Assembly: GCA_035508795.1 (NCBI GenBank)
Contig: DATJMJ010000206.1
Location: forward strand, 1-36,953
Reading direction: 5' to 3'
Source of the DNA: DATJMJ01 sp035508795
Lineage (GTDB): Bacteria; Actinomycetota; Acidimicrobiia; Acidimicrobiales; Palsa-688
DNA: 36,953 nucleotides
Part shown: piece after piece, positions 25,632-33,556 of the stretch
Position numbering within the stretch: the stretch's first letter is position 1
Layout of the letters: every line of letters begins with the position of its first letter
Translations under genes and position numbers: made by a program
The notes under the pieces: generated by a model
What the model saw: only the letters and a program-made list of their open reading frames with translations
The model's database searches: none
What the model was told of the DNA's origin: nothing

Positions 25632-26069
25632 CTAATGCCTCAGGACGAGCACCGGGCAATGAGCGTGGGTGACGCAGTACTCGCTCACCGAGCCGAGCAG
25701 CATGCCGGCGAGCTCGCCGAAACCGCGGTTGCCGACTACCAGGAGCTCGGCACCCTTTGAGGCGTCGACCAGCACCTGCGCTGGGCCGCCCTGCGCCACG
25801 TGCACCCGTACCTCGATCGCCGGGTGCGCCGGCCGCACCTTGGCGATGGCGGCTACGACCGTCTTGGTGGCTTCGGCCTCGGGGTTGTAGTCGGGGATGA
25901 GCGGCAACGGGCCGCCGAAACTGCTCGGCCAGCGCCACGCGGTCACGGCCTCGACACCGCTGCCGGTTAGCTCGGCCTGGCGCATCGCCCAGTCCAACGC
26001 AGCCAGCGACGCCTCGGACCCGTCCACCCCGACGACGACCTTCTTCGGGTGGTTGCTCGCGTCGCTCAT
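25632..26069 (-). CDS. Universal stress protein (UspA family)
   Basis: The single-domain UspA protein of 145 residues has the N-terminal VVVGVDGSEAS and the nucleotide-binding loop GNRGFGELAGMLLGSVS near the C-terminus, matching the ATP-binding type (G2xG9xGS/T). Such proteins form dimers and support survival in starvation or hypoxia. Its ATG overlaps the dioxygenase stop by 4 bases (ATGA), so translation of the two is coupled. Confidence 0.93.
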   Translation of the reverse strand: MSDASNHPKKVVVGVDGSEASLAALDWAMRQAELTGSGVEAVTAWRWPSSFGGPLPLIPDYNPEAEATKTVVAAIAKVRPAHPAIEVRVHVAQGGPAQVLVDASKGAELLVVGNRGFGELAGMLLGSVSEYCVTHAHCPVLVLRH

Positions 26070-26911
26070 ATAGCTGTCTCCCTCTCTTGGCTCTCGCTCG
26101 AAGCTGCAGTCGCTGCCTCGTTTGACTGCATGCCGACCGTGTACGCAGTCATAGAGACCGAGCCAAAAGAATAACCCTCCACGAGGACCTCAACCGGTTC
26201 TTCAGCTTCGGCAGCAAGCCCTGCGAAGTGGAGCAAGGGGATGAAATGGTCCGGTGTCGGCGCTGCCGAGCGAAAATCGCTGTGGCCGCCGAGGCGCGGA
26301 ACAGACGAGGGGTCGGAAAGCAGCTGTGCCTTGGCGTCGTCGTCGAAGCGCCGTGCCCAATCATAAGCCTCGTCCTCCAAGCGGAAGTCGACCGCTCGCA
26401 AGTTGTGCACGACATTGCCGCTCCCGACGACGAGGACTCCTCTGGCTCGCAACGGTGCGAGCCGCCTCCCGAGCTCGAAGTGGTAGTCGAGATCTTTGCC
26501 CGCGTCAATGGACAACTGGACCACCGGGACCGAGGCGTCGGGGAAAACATGGCGCAGGACGCTCCAAGTCCCGTGGTCGAGCCCCCAGCTGTCGAAGTCC
26601 TCGCCTACCCACACCGGCTTTACGAGGTCGCTCACCTCCTCCGCCAGCTCAGGCAGGCCGGGCGCCGGGTACTCGACCGAAAAGAGCTCAGGAGGGAACC
26701 CGTAAAAATCGTGGACCGTCCGCGGTTCCGCCATCGCCGTGACTGCGGTCGCATTGATGTACCAGTGGGCCGAGATGCAAAGCACCGCCCGGGGATGAGG
26801 AAGTGACCGGCCGAAAGCCCGCCAGGCCGCTGTGTAGCCGTTTGTTTCGATGGCGTTGAGCGGGCTCCCGTGCCCGACGAACGCGGCGGGCATCAGCTCC
26901 GTGCCAGTCAT
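26066..26911 (-). CDS. DODA-type extradiol ring-cleavage dioxygenase (YgiD-like)
   Basis: The protein matches E. coli YgiD (4,5-DOPA dioxygenase) closely: MPAAFVGHGSPLNAIE, VLCISAHWY, TVHDFYGFP, YPAPGLPELA, WGLDHGTWSVL, VPVVQLSIDA, SGNVVHNLR and TPDHFIPLLH. His residues in GHGSP, SAHW, LDHGTW and VVHNL are the probable metal ligands and active-site residues. The enzyme cleaves catechol rings next to a hydroxyl. Three in-frame ATGs are possible: 26974, 26911 and 26893. The domain begins at the last, and none has a strong ribosome-binding site; 26911 is my compromise. The gene is coupled to the universal stress protein and divergent from the reductase at 27236. Confidence 0.88.
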   Translation of the reverse strand: MTGTELMPAAFVGHGSPLNAIETNGYTAAWRAFGRSLPHPRAVLCISAHWYINATAVTAMAEPRTVHDFYGFPPELFSVEYPAPGLPELAEEVSDLVKPVWVGEDFDSWGLDHGTWSVLRHVFPDASVPVVQLSIDAGKDLDYHFELGRRLAPLRARGVLVVGSGNVVHNLRAVDFRLEDEAYDWARRFDDDAKAQLLSDPSSVPRLGGHSDFRSAAPTPDHFIPLLHFAGLAAEAEEPVEVLVEGYSFGSVSMTAYTVGMQSNEAATAASSESQERETAI

Positions 26912-27137
26912 CTCAGTCAAGATCGCCGCCCAACCCGAGCGCGGCGTGGGCGGGCACTGCGATAGTGCTGGCATGCTCGTAGATGTCGATGATCTCGTCG
27001 TTTGAGGTGACTCGTTTGCCCATATTCTCCCAGCTCAATTCGGCTAAGCGTTGAACTGCAGGCTACAGCCCCGCGGGACCAACCCGATGAGCTGCCCCCT
27101 CACACCAGGCCAGCGGCGATCGTAAGACCGGTCGCGG

Positions 27138-27159
27138 CTCGCCAGGCGCTGCTGGCGAG
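27138..27159. repeat. Inverted repeat (8-bp stem, 6-base loop)
   Basis: CTCGCCAG (27138-27145) and CTGGCGAG (27152-27159) form a perfect hairpin at the left edge of the 14-bp repeat array, in the gap between divergent genes. It may be structural only. Confidence 0.6.
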
Positions 27160-27204
27160 GGGCTACTGGCGACGCGCTACTGGCGATGGGCTACTGTCGA
27201 CGCG
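27149..27204. repeat. Four tandem 14-bp units upstream of the reductase gene
   Basis: Units at 27149, 27163, 27177 and 27191 follow the pattern CTACTGGCGAcgcg, with a degraded fifth unit from 27205. The array ends about 30 bases before the GTG of the reductase gene. The rest of the gap (about 26912-27140) shows no gene or clear signal. Confidence 0.85.
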
Positions 27205-27235
27205 CTGCCCGCGGCGTCGACTATACCCGGGGGCA

Positions 27236-27988
27236 GTGAGAGCTCTCCTCCCCAACCCCTCGGACGAGGTCGACCTCGCCCGCGTGTACGCCATCCCGCC
27301 CGACGCCGGGGTCGAAGGGCCGTTCGTCCGCTGCAACATGATCTCTTCAGTCGACGGGGCCATCACCGTGAAGGGCCGCTCAGGCGTGCTCGGCGGGCCG
27401 GGCGACCGAAGGGTATTCGATGTCCTGCGCTCGCTGACCGACGTGGTCCTCGTAGGCGCCGGGACCGTCCGGGCCGAGAACTACGGGCCCGTGCGGCTCG
27501 ACGAAGCCTCGAGGCGCCAGCGAGTGGAGCGCGGCCAACCAGCTGTCCCGCCGGTCGCCGTCGTCACCGGCTCGGGCGACCTCGACTGGTCCTCACGGTT
27601 TTTCCGAACGGCTGAGCAGCGCCCGATCATCTTCACGACTGGCAAGCTCGAGGCGGGAACGCGGCGCCAGGCCGAGGAAGTCGCCCAGGTGGTGGTGGCC
27701 GGCGAGAGCACTGTTGAAGTCGGCACAGTGACCGAGGGGCTCCATCAGATGGGCTACCGCAGCGTGCTCCTCGAAGGCGGCCCGGCTCTCAACGCCCAAT
27801 TCGTAAAGGCCGGCCTCATGGACGAGCTCTGCCTGACCATCGCGCCGTGGCTCGTCGGCGGCGACGGCCCCCGCCTGCTCGCCGGAGCCGAGCTCGACGT
27901 GCCCCTGGACCTGAGCACCTTGCACGTGCTGGAGGAGGACGGCTACCTGTTCTATCGCTTGGCCGTGGGCAAGGGACAGCAACGGTGA
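27236..27988 (+). CDS. RibD C-terminal domain (pyrimidine/dihydrofolate reductase-like) protein
   Basis: This stand-alone RibD_C protein of 250 residues starts at GTG 27236. Family motifs: VRCNMISSVDGAITVKGRSG at the N-terminus, DVVLVGAGTVRAENYGP (NADPH-binding strand), and C-terminal LLEGGPALNAQFVKAGLMDELCLTIAPWLVGGDG. It resembles 5-amino-6-ribosylaminouracil reductase, but there is no deaminase domain and no riboflavin gene nearby, so it could reduce another pyrimidine- or pterin-like compound with NADPH. It follows the 14-bp repeat array. Confidence 0.88.
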   Translation: MRALLPNPSDEVDLARVYAIPPDAGVEGPFVRCNMISSVDGAITVKGRSGVLGGPGDRRVFDVLRSLTDVVLVGAGTVRAENYGPVRLDEASRRQRVERGQPAVPPVAVVTGSGDLDWSSRFFRTAEQRPIIFTTGKLEAGTRRQAEEVAQVVVAGESTVEVGTVTEGLHQMGYRSVLLEGGPALNAQFVKAGLMDELCLTIAPWLVGGDGPRLLAGAELDVPLDLSTLHVLEEDGYLFYRLAVGKGQQR

Positions 27989-28034
27989 GGCACCAGGAGC
28001 CCCTCTAGGCCACGGGACTTATTGCACGCGCCGA

Positions 28035-28529
28035 TCACCCGCCGGGGCCCGCCAGGCGTGCCAGCTCCTCACCGCTCAAGCGGTACGTCGTCCACTCGTC
28101 TTGCGCACGCGCACCGAGGGACTCGTAAAAGCCGATCGCAGGCTCGTTCCAGTCGAGCACCGACCACTCGAGCCGGCCGTAGCCCCGGCACACGCACTCG
28201 CGTGCCAGCTCGGCTAGCAGCGACCGCCCGAGGCCCGTGCCCCGATGGCGCGGCTGCACGTAAAGATCTTCGACGTAGATCCCGTGCGCTCCCTGCCAGG
28301 TGGAAAAGTTGAGGAACCACAGGGCACAGCCGACGACGTCGCCGTCCACCACGGCGACATGGCCGAAGAGCGCCGGGCGAGGGCCGAACATGGCTTCGCG
28401 CAGCTGCTGATCGGTCAGCAGGCAAAGCTCGGCTGCGCGCTCGTAACTCGCCAACTCGTGCACCAGCCCCACCATGGCAGGGACGTCGGCAGCCTGGGCG
28501 CGGCGGGTGCTCGGGGCAGGTAAGTCCAT
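28035..28529 (-). CDS. GNAT family N-acetyltransferase (diamine acetyltransferase-like)
   Basis: The 164-residue GNAT has TRRAQAADVPAMVGLVHELA at the N-terminus, then VEDLYVQPRHRGTGLGRSLL (acetyl-CoA loop) and WSVLDWNEPAIGFYESLGA. The pattern matches the spermidine/spermine and thialysine acetyltransferase-like branch, so a small amine is the most likely acceptor. The ATG at 28529 is divergent from the rhamnosidase gene, and the gene converges on the reductase gene with a 46-bp gap. Confidence 0.9.
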   Translation of the reverse strand: MDLPAPSTRRAQAADVPAMVGLVHELASYERAAELCLLTDQQLREAMFGPRPALFGHVAVVDGDVVGCALWFLNFSTWQGAHGIYVEDLYVQPRHRGTGLGRSLLAELARECVCRGYGRLEWSVLDWNEPAIGFYESLGARAQDEWTTYRLSGEELARLAGPGG

Positions 28530-28627
28530 GCTCGATTGTGGCCCAACAACGAACGCCTGGCGCGCGAAGCGCTTACGCTGCAGCCTGTGCCCTCCAACAG
28601 CCGACCCACCCGGCCAGCTCCTCGTCC

Positions 28628-31348
28628 ATGAACGGCGAGCCTCTCACCCCTGTCGAGCTGCGGTGCGCGCAGAAGGTGGCCCCTCTCGCAGTCGAGCCTG
28701 AGCGGCTGCGCTTCTCCTGGGCGCTCGACGGCACAGGCAGCGCCAGGCACCAAAGGGCGTACCAATTGGTAGTCGTCGACCGCGAGCGCTCCTCCTCGCC
28801 CCACGAAGACGTTGTCTGGGACAGTGGCCGGGAAGCCTCGGCCGCTTCGGCGGACATCGCCTACGGAGGGCCGCCGCTCAGGCGCTCTCACCGCTATGGG
28901 TGGAAAGTCCGCGTTTGGGACGAGCAAGACGAGGCAGGTCCCTGGAGCCACGAGGCGTCGTTCGTGACGGCGCCCGATGGTGGTCTTTCCTGGGGCGCGT
29001 CCTGGGTGGGCCTCGGTGACGGAGCCGGCAGGCCTGTCAGTCTCTTTGCCGGCAGGACGGGCGACCCGGTCCGCTCGGCGATGAACCCCCCCGCCTACCT
29101 CCGGACGTCGGTCATGGTTGCCGAAAAACCCGTGCGGGCGCTGGCCTACGCGACGGCACTCGGCGTTTACCAATTGACCGTGAACGGCCGGCGCGTCTCG
29201 CAGGACGTGCTGACCCCGGGCTGGACCGATTACAACCGGCGGTTGCTCTACCAGGCGTACGACATAACGGGCTTGCTCCTGGCAGGGGAAAATGTCCTTG
29301 CAGCGATCGTGGCGGACGGTTGGGCGTGCGGCTACTTCGGGTTCGACGTAGAGCACGCGCGTGCCCACTACGCAACGGTGCCGCAGCTACTTGCACAATT
29401 TCTCTTGCGTTTCGAGGACGGGACCGAGCAACGCATCGTCACCGACGAGACCTGGACGGGTGCCACGGGTGCTATCGCCTACGCCGACCTCTTGATGGGA
29501 GAGGCGCGCGACCCGTCGAGGGAACCGGTCGGCTGGGACCGGCCGGGTTACGCCGCCGGGTCATGGCACCCCGTTTCTTCGCGGCCGTTCACCGGCCCGG
29601 GGCTCAGCGCGGACCCAGGGCCGGCGGTCCAGAAAATCGAAGAGTTACCGGCCAAAAGCGTGAAACCGAGCGCCGTCGGAGGGGTCATCGCCGACTTCGG
29701 CCAGAACCTCACCGGGTGGCTCCGGGTTACTGCGCAGGGGGCGCCCGGTACGGCGGTCGAAATAAAGCACGCCGAAATGGTCGGCCCGGGCGGGGAGCTC
29801 TACATGGACAACCTCCGCAGGGCCCGCCAGACGGACCGCTACCTCCTGAGCGGCACGCCCGAGGTCCTCGAACCTGCTTTCACGCTGCACGGGTTTCGCT
29901 ACGCCGAAGTCACGGGCCTGGGGACAGCGCCTCGGCTCGGGGACTTCAACGCGAGCGTCGTCCATTCCGATATACCGCGAACAGGTTTTTTCGCGTGCTC
30001 CGCTCCCCTGGTCAACATGCTGCACGCAAATATCGATTGGAGCCAGCGCGGAAATTTCATAAGCATCCCGACTGATTGCCCTCAGCGTGACGAACGTTTG
30101 GGATGGCTCGGTGACGCGCAAGTATTCGTGCGGACGGCTGCCTACAACCGGGACGTAGCATCCTTCTTTTCCAAATGGCTCGATGACGTACGCGATGCCC
30201 AGTTCCCCTCGGGCGAGTTCCCCGACTTCGCGCCACGGCCAAGCGGCCTCGGCGGGCCCGGCGCGCCCGCTTGGGCAGACGCCGGCGTGATCGTGCCTTG
30301 GACAATTTACAAAATGTACGGCGCCACTTCCGAGCTGGAACGGCACTTTGCCTCTATGGAAGCGTGGATGGGCCACCTCGAGAGGGAAAACCCCGATCGG
30401 CTCTGGGCCTCCCATCTCGGCGCCAACTACGGTGACTGGTTGGCGCCAAAAGGCGATGCTACCCCGAGGGCCCTCCTCGCCACCGCTTATTGGGCCTACG
30501 ACGCTGCTCTTATGGCAGAAGTTGCAGAGGTTTTGTCGCTCGGGGACAAGGCGCGCAAGTACGCACGGCTATTTGGCGAGATCCGGGAAGCCTTCCAGCA
30601 AGCCTTTGTCAACCCGGACGGGACCATAGCGTCGGGCACGCAAACAGCGTACGTGCTCGCGCTGCACATGGGCCTCGTGCCGGAGGAAATGAAACCCGTC
30701 ACAGCCGCGCACCTCGTAGACGCGATCGCCGCCGAGGACTGGCACTTGACGACAGGCTTCGTCGGCGTTGGCTACATTTTGCCCGTCCTCAGTTCAAACG
30801 GCTACAGCGAGGTCGCCTACCGCCTGCTCGAGCAGCGCTCCTACCCGTCCTGGCTGTACCCGGTCTTACAGGGGGCGACAACGATCTGGGAACGCTGGGA
30901 CGGATGGACCGAAGACCGCGGCTTCCAAAACCCGGAGATGAACTCTTTCAACCATTATTCACTTGGTTCGGTAGGCGAGTGGCTCTACCGCTTCGTCCTC
31001 GGGATCGAACTCGCGCCGGGCGCATCCGGCTTCGACCGATTGGTGCTCCGGGCGCACCCGAGCGAGTCGCTCACCTTTGCCAAGGGCTCGTTCAAGTCGG
31101 TACGCGGCATCATTTCAAGCGAATGGTCCCGGCTGGACGGGGTTTTTTCCCTACGCGTCCAACTCCCTCCAAATGTAACGGCGAGCGTGCGGGTACCCTC
31201 CGCGCGACCGGGAGACGTTACAGCGTCCAACGGGCTCGAGCTTGTGGGCACGAGCGCTTACCCGGGGGCCCTCGGCCGGGAGGAAGCGGTCTTCGAAATA
31301 GGTTCGGGAGAATATACCTTCTCGGGGCCCGACCTCTGGGCGGCTTGA
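28628..31348 (+). CDS. Alpha-L-rhamnosidase, glycoside hydrolase family 78
   Basis: From the ATG at 28628 it has 906 residues; an in-frame GTG at 28538 would add 30 unconserved residues. Domain order follows GH78: an N-terminal fibronectin-like and beta-sandwich part (PRFSW-like LRFSWALDG; WKVRVWDEQDEAGPWS; LYQAYDITGLLLAGENVLA; GSWHPV), then the (alpha/alpha)6 catalytic barrel with TDCPQRDERLGWLGDAQ (general acid region, Glu489), PAWADAGVIVPW, and TTIWERWDGWTED (probable base Glu755), and a C-terminal beta-sandwich. It releases L-rhamnose from plant or bacterial glycans by inversion. No signal peptide is evident. The TGA stop lies inside an in-frame Pro-Ala-Ser repeat. Confidence 0.93.
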   Translation: MNGEPLTPVELRCAQKVAPLAVEPERLRFSWALDGTGSARHQRAYQLVVVDRERSSSPHEDVVWDSGREASAASADIAYGGPPLRRSHRYGWKVRVWDEQDEAGPWSHEASFVTAPDGGLSWGASWVGLGDGAGRPVSLFAGRTGDPVRSAMNPPAYLRTSVMVAEKPVRALAYATALGVYQLTVNGRRVSQDVLTPGWTDYNRRLLYQAYDITGLLLAGENVLAAIVADGWACGYFGFDVEHARAHYATVPQLLAQFLLRFEDGTEQRIVTDETWTGATGAIAYADLLMGEARDPSREPVGWDRPGYAAGSWHPVSSRPFTGPGLSADPGPAVQKIEELPAKSVKPSAVGGVIADFGQNLTGWLRVTAQGAPGTAVEIKHAEMVGPGGELYMDNLRRARQTDRYLLSGTPEVLEPAFTLHGFRYAEVTGLGTAPRLGDFNASVVHSDIPRTGFFACSAPLVNMLHANIDWSQRGNFISIPTDCPQRDERLGWLGDAQVFVRTAAYNRDVASFFSKWLDDVRDAQFPSGEFPDFAPRPSGLGGPGAPAWADAGVIVPWTIYKMYGATSELERHFASMEAWMGHLERENPDRLWASHLGANYGDWLAPKGDATPRALLATAYWAYDAALMAEVAEVLSLGDKARKYARLFGEIREAFQQAFVNPDGTIASGTQTAYVLALHMGLVPEEMKPVTAAHLVDAIAAEDWHLTTGFVGVGYILPVLSSNGYSEVAYRLLEQRSYPSWLYPVLQGATTIWERWDGWTEDRGFQNPEMNSFNHYSLGSVGEWLYRFVLGIELAPGASGFDRLVLRAHPSESLTFAKGSFKSVRGIISSEWSRLDGVFSLRVQLPPNVTASVRVPSARPGDVTASNGLELVGTSAYPGALGREEAVFEIGSGEYTFSGPDLWAA

Positions 31349-31395
31349 CCCGCTTCACCCGCTTCACCCGCTTCCCCCGCTTCACCCGCGTCCCC
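31342..31395 (+). repeat. Six 9-bp tandem units spanning the rhamnosidase stop codon
   Basis: Units of the form CGCTTCACC run from 31342 to 31395 (the first, GGCTTGACC, contains the TGA stop at 31346). In the gene's frame the array past the stop reads Pro-Ala-Ser repeats until a TAG at 31397. The remaining 100 bases before the next gene show no feature. Confidence 0.9.
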
Positions 31396-31503
31396 CTAGG
31401 TCATCGGGTCTCGAGAGCACCGTCGGCGAGCCCGTCCCGGCCCGCCGAGCCGCTCCAGCTCGGCCCGGTTGCCGTCCCATCTCCCCGCTATCGTCCCGAC
31501 AAC

Positions 31504-33081
31504 ATGGACCTGCGGACCGAGGGCTTCTTGTTGAGCTGGGAGATGTCGGGTGCTGGGGCAGCGCTGACAGTGCGGCGCGACGGGGCTCGTGAGCCCGAGC
31601 AGCTCACCTTCAGGTTCGTCGCCGTCCTCGGCGACCACCGGCTCGAGGTCACCTTGGAGTTCCCCCCGACCGACCGGGTAGTCAACATCTCGACCCAGCC
31701 AGGTCTGCTGGTATCTGCCCTCTCCAACGGCGACGGCACCCGGGGCCGTGCTGGCGCGCGCTATGCGGCCTTGTGTACCTGGGTATCCCGGTTCGCCGAG
31801 CACGTCGGGGCCTGGCACCCCGTCGACCCTCGCGCCGCGGGAGTGGGGGCCGTAGTTGGGGGCGCGGCGTTCCCGATTCTCGGCGCCGCCTACGACCGGA
31901 GGGCCAAACCCCTGCCCGAAGTACCCGTCTGGGCAGTCGACATCCTCCGCCAGCCCACGGCGAGAGCGGCGACGCGCGCTGCGTTCTCGGGCAAGGCGAC
32001 GAGACCCGTCACCCTCGCTTTCGCATCGAGCCTCACTCGCGACAGCGCAGAGCACCACGAGGCCTCGCAGCGCCGCCGGGCCAGGGTAAACATGACGGCG
32101 CTCGCGTTGGGCCTCATCGGGTCCACCGTGCTCGAGCCGGACCAATTGGCGAGAGTGCTCAGCTCGGCGCGTCCGGGCGTCGTCCCGACAAAGGAACAAA
32201 TTGCACTGTCCCAGCAGGTTTTCCGGGGGCTTGGGCCGAGCAGGGCAGAGCGGATCCTGACCGAGGCGGGGACGGTCCCAAATGGCGTAGGCATCCTCAA
32301 CGAGGTGGTCTCCATGTACGTCCAGGTCAGGCAGTTCCTTCCGTCGCGCCTTGCCAACAGGCTCGAGGAGCTGCGGGCCCAGTGCCAAGCGCTGATGCCC
32401 CTCGACCCCAACCCCGGTCGAGAGGCGCCGTCTCGCCGGCCGCGCACCGGGAGCAGGGCCGGGCTGCGCGGGGAGCGCCCCGTCCCCGGACCGCGGGGAG
32501 CCCCGGTCCGCCTCGTCGCCGAGGAGCCGTTGCGCCCGGGCCACCGAGCCGAGAGGCCGGCGCCCGCTGCGCGCCGCCCGCCGGAGCGCGAGGTCGCCCA
32601 CGAGCCCCTCCCAGCTGCGATGTTCCGCCCGGCCGAGCCCGCCGAGGCCCCGGCCCCCAGGCCGCTGGAAGCGCACAGGCTAAGGGCGCTCAACGCACCC
32701 CCGGTGCCCTTGCCGGCTCGTAACGCTGTGCTCGAGTTCCCAGAGGACATCCGGGCCCTCGACGGGCTGGCTGTCAGGGAAGTCCGCTTTGTCCTGCCGA
32801 GGACGACATCAGAGCTCGCGGCCTGGGGGCGGCGGCTGCACAATTGCCTCGGCTCCTTCGCTGCCGCCGCCTCCGCCGGGGCATCCTGCGTTGTCGGAGT
32901 AGAGGCTGGCTACCAGCTTCGTTACGCCCTCGAGCTCACGCCTGAGCGGACCATCCGCCAGTTCCTCGGTGCGGGCAATGCAGCCGTGCCGCTGGAGCAC
33001 GCCCGCCAAGTGCTCGAGCACCTCGCCCGTTGCGGGTTGGTCGACCCCTCCTCGCCCGGCAACCAGGAGTGGTACCGCTAG
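31504..33081 (+). CDS. Multidomain protein of unknown function with a C-terminal PcfJ-like domain
   Basis: The ATG at 31504 gives 525 residues. Residues 1-300 match nothing I recognise: beta-rich at first, then helical, ending with SMYVQVRQFLPSRLANRLEEL. Residues about 305-400 are a Pro/Arg/Ala-rich, presumably disordered linker. Residues about 425-515 resemble PcfJ-like proteins: a HNC triad at 446-448 in RRLHNCLGSFA, followed by ASCVVGVEAGYQLRYALEL and TIRQFLGAGNAAVP. PcfJ-like domains occur on conjugative plasmids and in many bacterial genomes; their activity is unknown, though the conserved His/Cys suggests catalysis or metal binding. No ribosome-binding site is clear. A large frame on the opposite strand is a composition shadow. 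Confidence 0.72.
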   Translation: MDLRTEGFLLSWEMSGAGAALTVRRDGAREPEQLTFRFVAVLGDHRLEVTLEFPPTDRVVNISTQPGLLVSALSNGDGTRGRAGARYAALCTWVSRFAEHVGAWHPVDPRAAGVGAVVGGAAFPILGAAYDRRAKPLPEVPVWAVDILRQPTARAATRAAFSGKATRPVTLAFASSLTRDSAEHHEASQRRRARVNMTALALGLIGSTVLEPDQLARVLSSARPGVVPTKEQIALSQQVFRGLGPSRAERILTEAGTVPNGVGILNEVVSMYVQVRQFLPSRLANRLEELRAQCQALMPLDPNPGREAPSRRPRTGSRAGLRGERPVPGPRGAPVRLVAEEPLRPGHRAERPAPAARRPPEREVAHEPLPAAMFRPAEPAEAPAPRPLEAHRLRALNAPPVPLPARNAVLEFPEDIRALDGLAVREVRFVLPRTTSELAAWGRRLHNCLGSFAAAASAGASCVVGVEAGYQLRYALELTPERTIRQFLGAGNAAVPLEHARQVLEHLARCGLVDPSSPGNQEWYR

Positions 33082-33205
33082 ACGGCGGCCATGTCGCACC
33101 CTTCGCCCGGCGAGCGTTTGCACGCGCGGCGCCCCCGGCTCCTATGCCCGCAAGGCGTGCGGCAGCTCCTCATGCGGGGAGGAGAAAGAGCGCTGCAGCG
33201 TCACC

Positions 33206-33259
33206 TGCGCCTATTGCGCCGTCTGGGCTGTCTGCGCTACCTGCGCTACCTGCGCTTCC
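33206..33259. repeat. Six 9-bp tandem units spanning a stop codon
   Basis: Units of the form TGCGCTACC run from 33206 to 33259, the left ones degraded. The TAG stop of the minus-strand membrane protein gene (33246-33248) lies inside one unit. It is the same size as the array at 31342 and sits at the same kind of place. Confidence 0.85.
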
Positions 33260-33443
33260 TGCTGACGGCTCCGATAGCCGGGGCGAGCACGAGCCAGAGC
33301 CCGATCGTGGCCACCAGGGCAGTCCCATAACCGAAGGGCCGGGTACCCACTTGGCGGTGGACAGCCCCGGCAAAGATCATGAGCAGCCAGGCGCTCACAA
33401 AAAACAGCAGGCCTGCAGCTGGGAGCCGCAAATACGTCCTCAT
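33246..33443 (-). CDS. Small two-helix membrane protein
   Basis: The predicted protein has 65 residues with two hydrophobic segments (about residues 8-28 and 38-58) and a basic C-terminus ending SRKRR. The ATG at 33443 has a strong GGGAGG 8 bases upstream, which is the main support for a real gene; a longer frame reaching 33518 lacks such a signal. I do not recognise the family. It is transcribed away from the ACT-GNAT gene. Confidence 0.6.
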   Translation of the reverse strand: MRTYLRLPAAGLLFFVSAWLLMIFAGAVHRQVGTRPFGYGTALVATIGLWLVLAPAIGAVSRKRR

Positions 33444-33556
33444 TCGAGTACCTCCCTGTGGATGGCGGACTATATGCCCGCGCAACTGCCGGCGCCAGAT
33501 CGCGGCTCGAGCCGGCACGGCCCCGCGTGCGAGGCACGCTGAGTAGCGTTACCGGG

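Noticed and set aside
27138..27204. CRISPR array from the regularly spaced 14-bp units
   Set aside because: The units are contiguous with no spacers, and no cas gene is present, so it is a plain minisatellite.
30490..31503. Extension of the PcfJ-like gene upstream through the rhamnosidase gene
   Set aside because: The frame is open, but this part overlaps the conserved GH78 catalytic region in another frame; the ATG at 31504 is the first sensible start.
31396..32676. Long minus-strand frame opposite the PcfJ-like gene
   Set aside because: The plus strand shows the PcfJ-like motif, and the minus translation is Arg/Gly-rich with no recognisable domain; high GC leaves such antistrand frames open.
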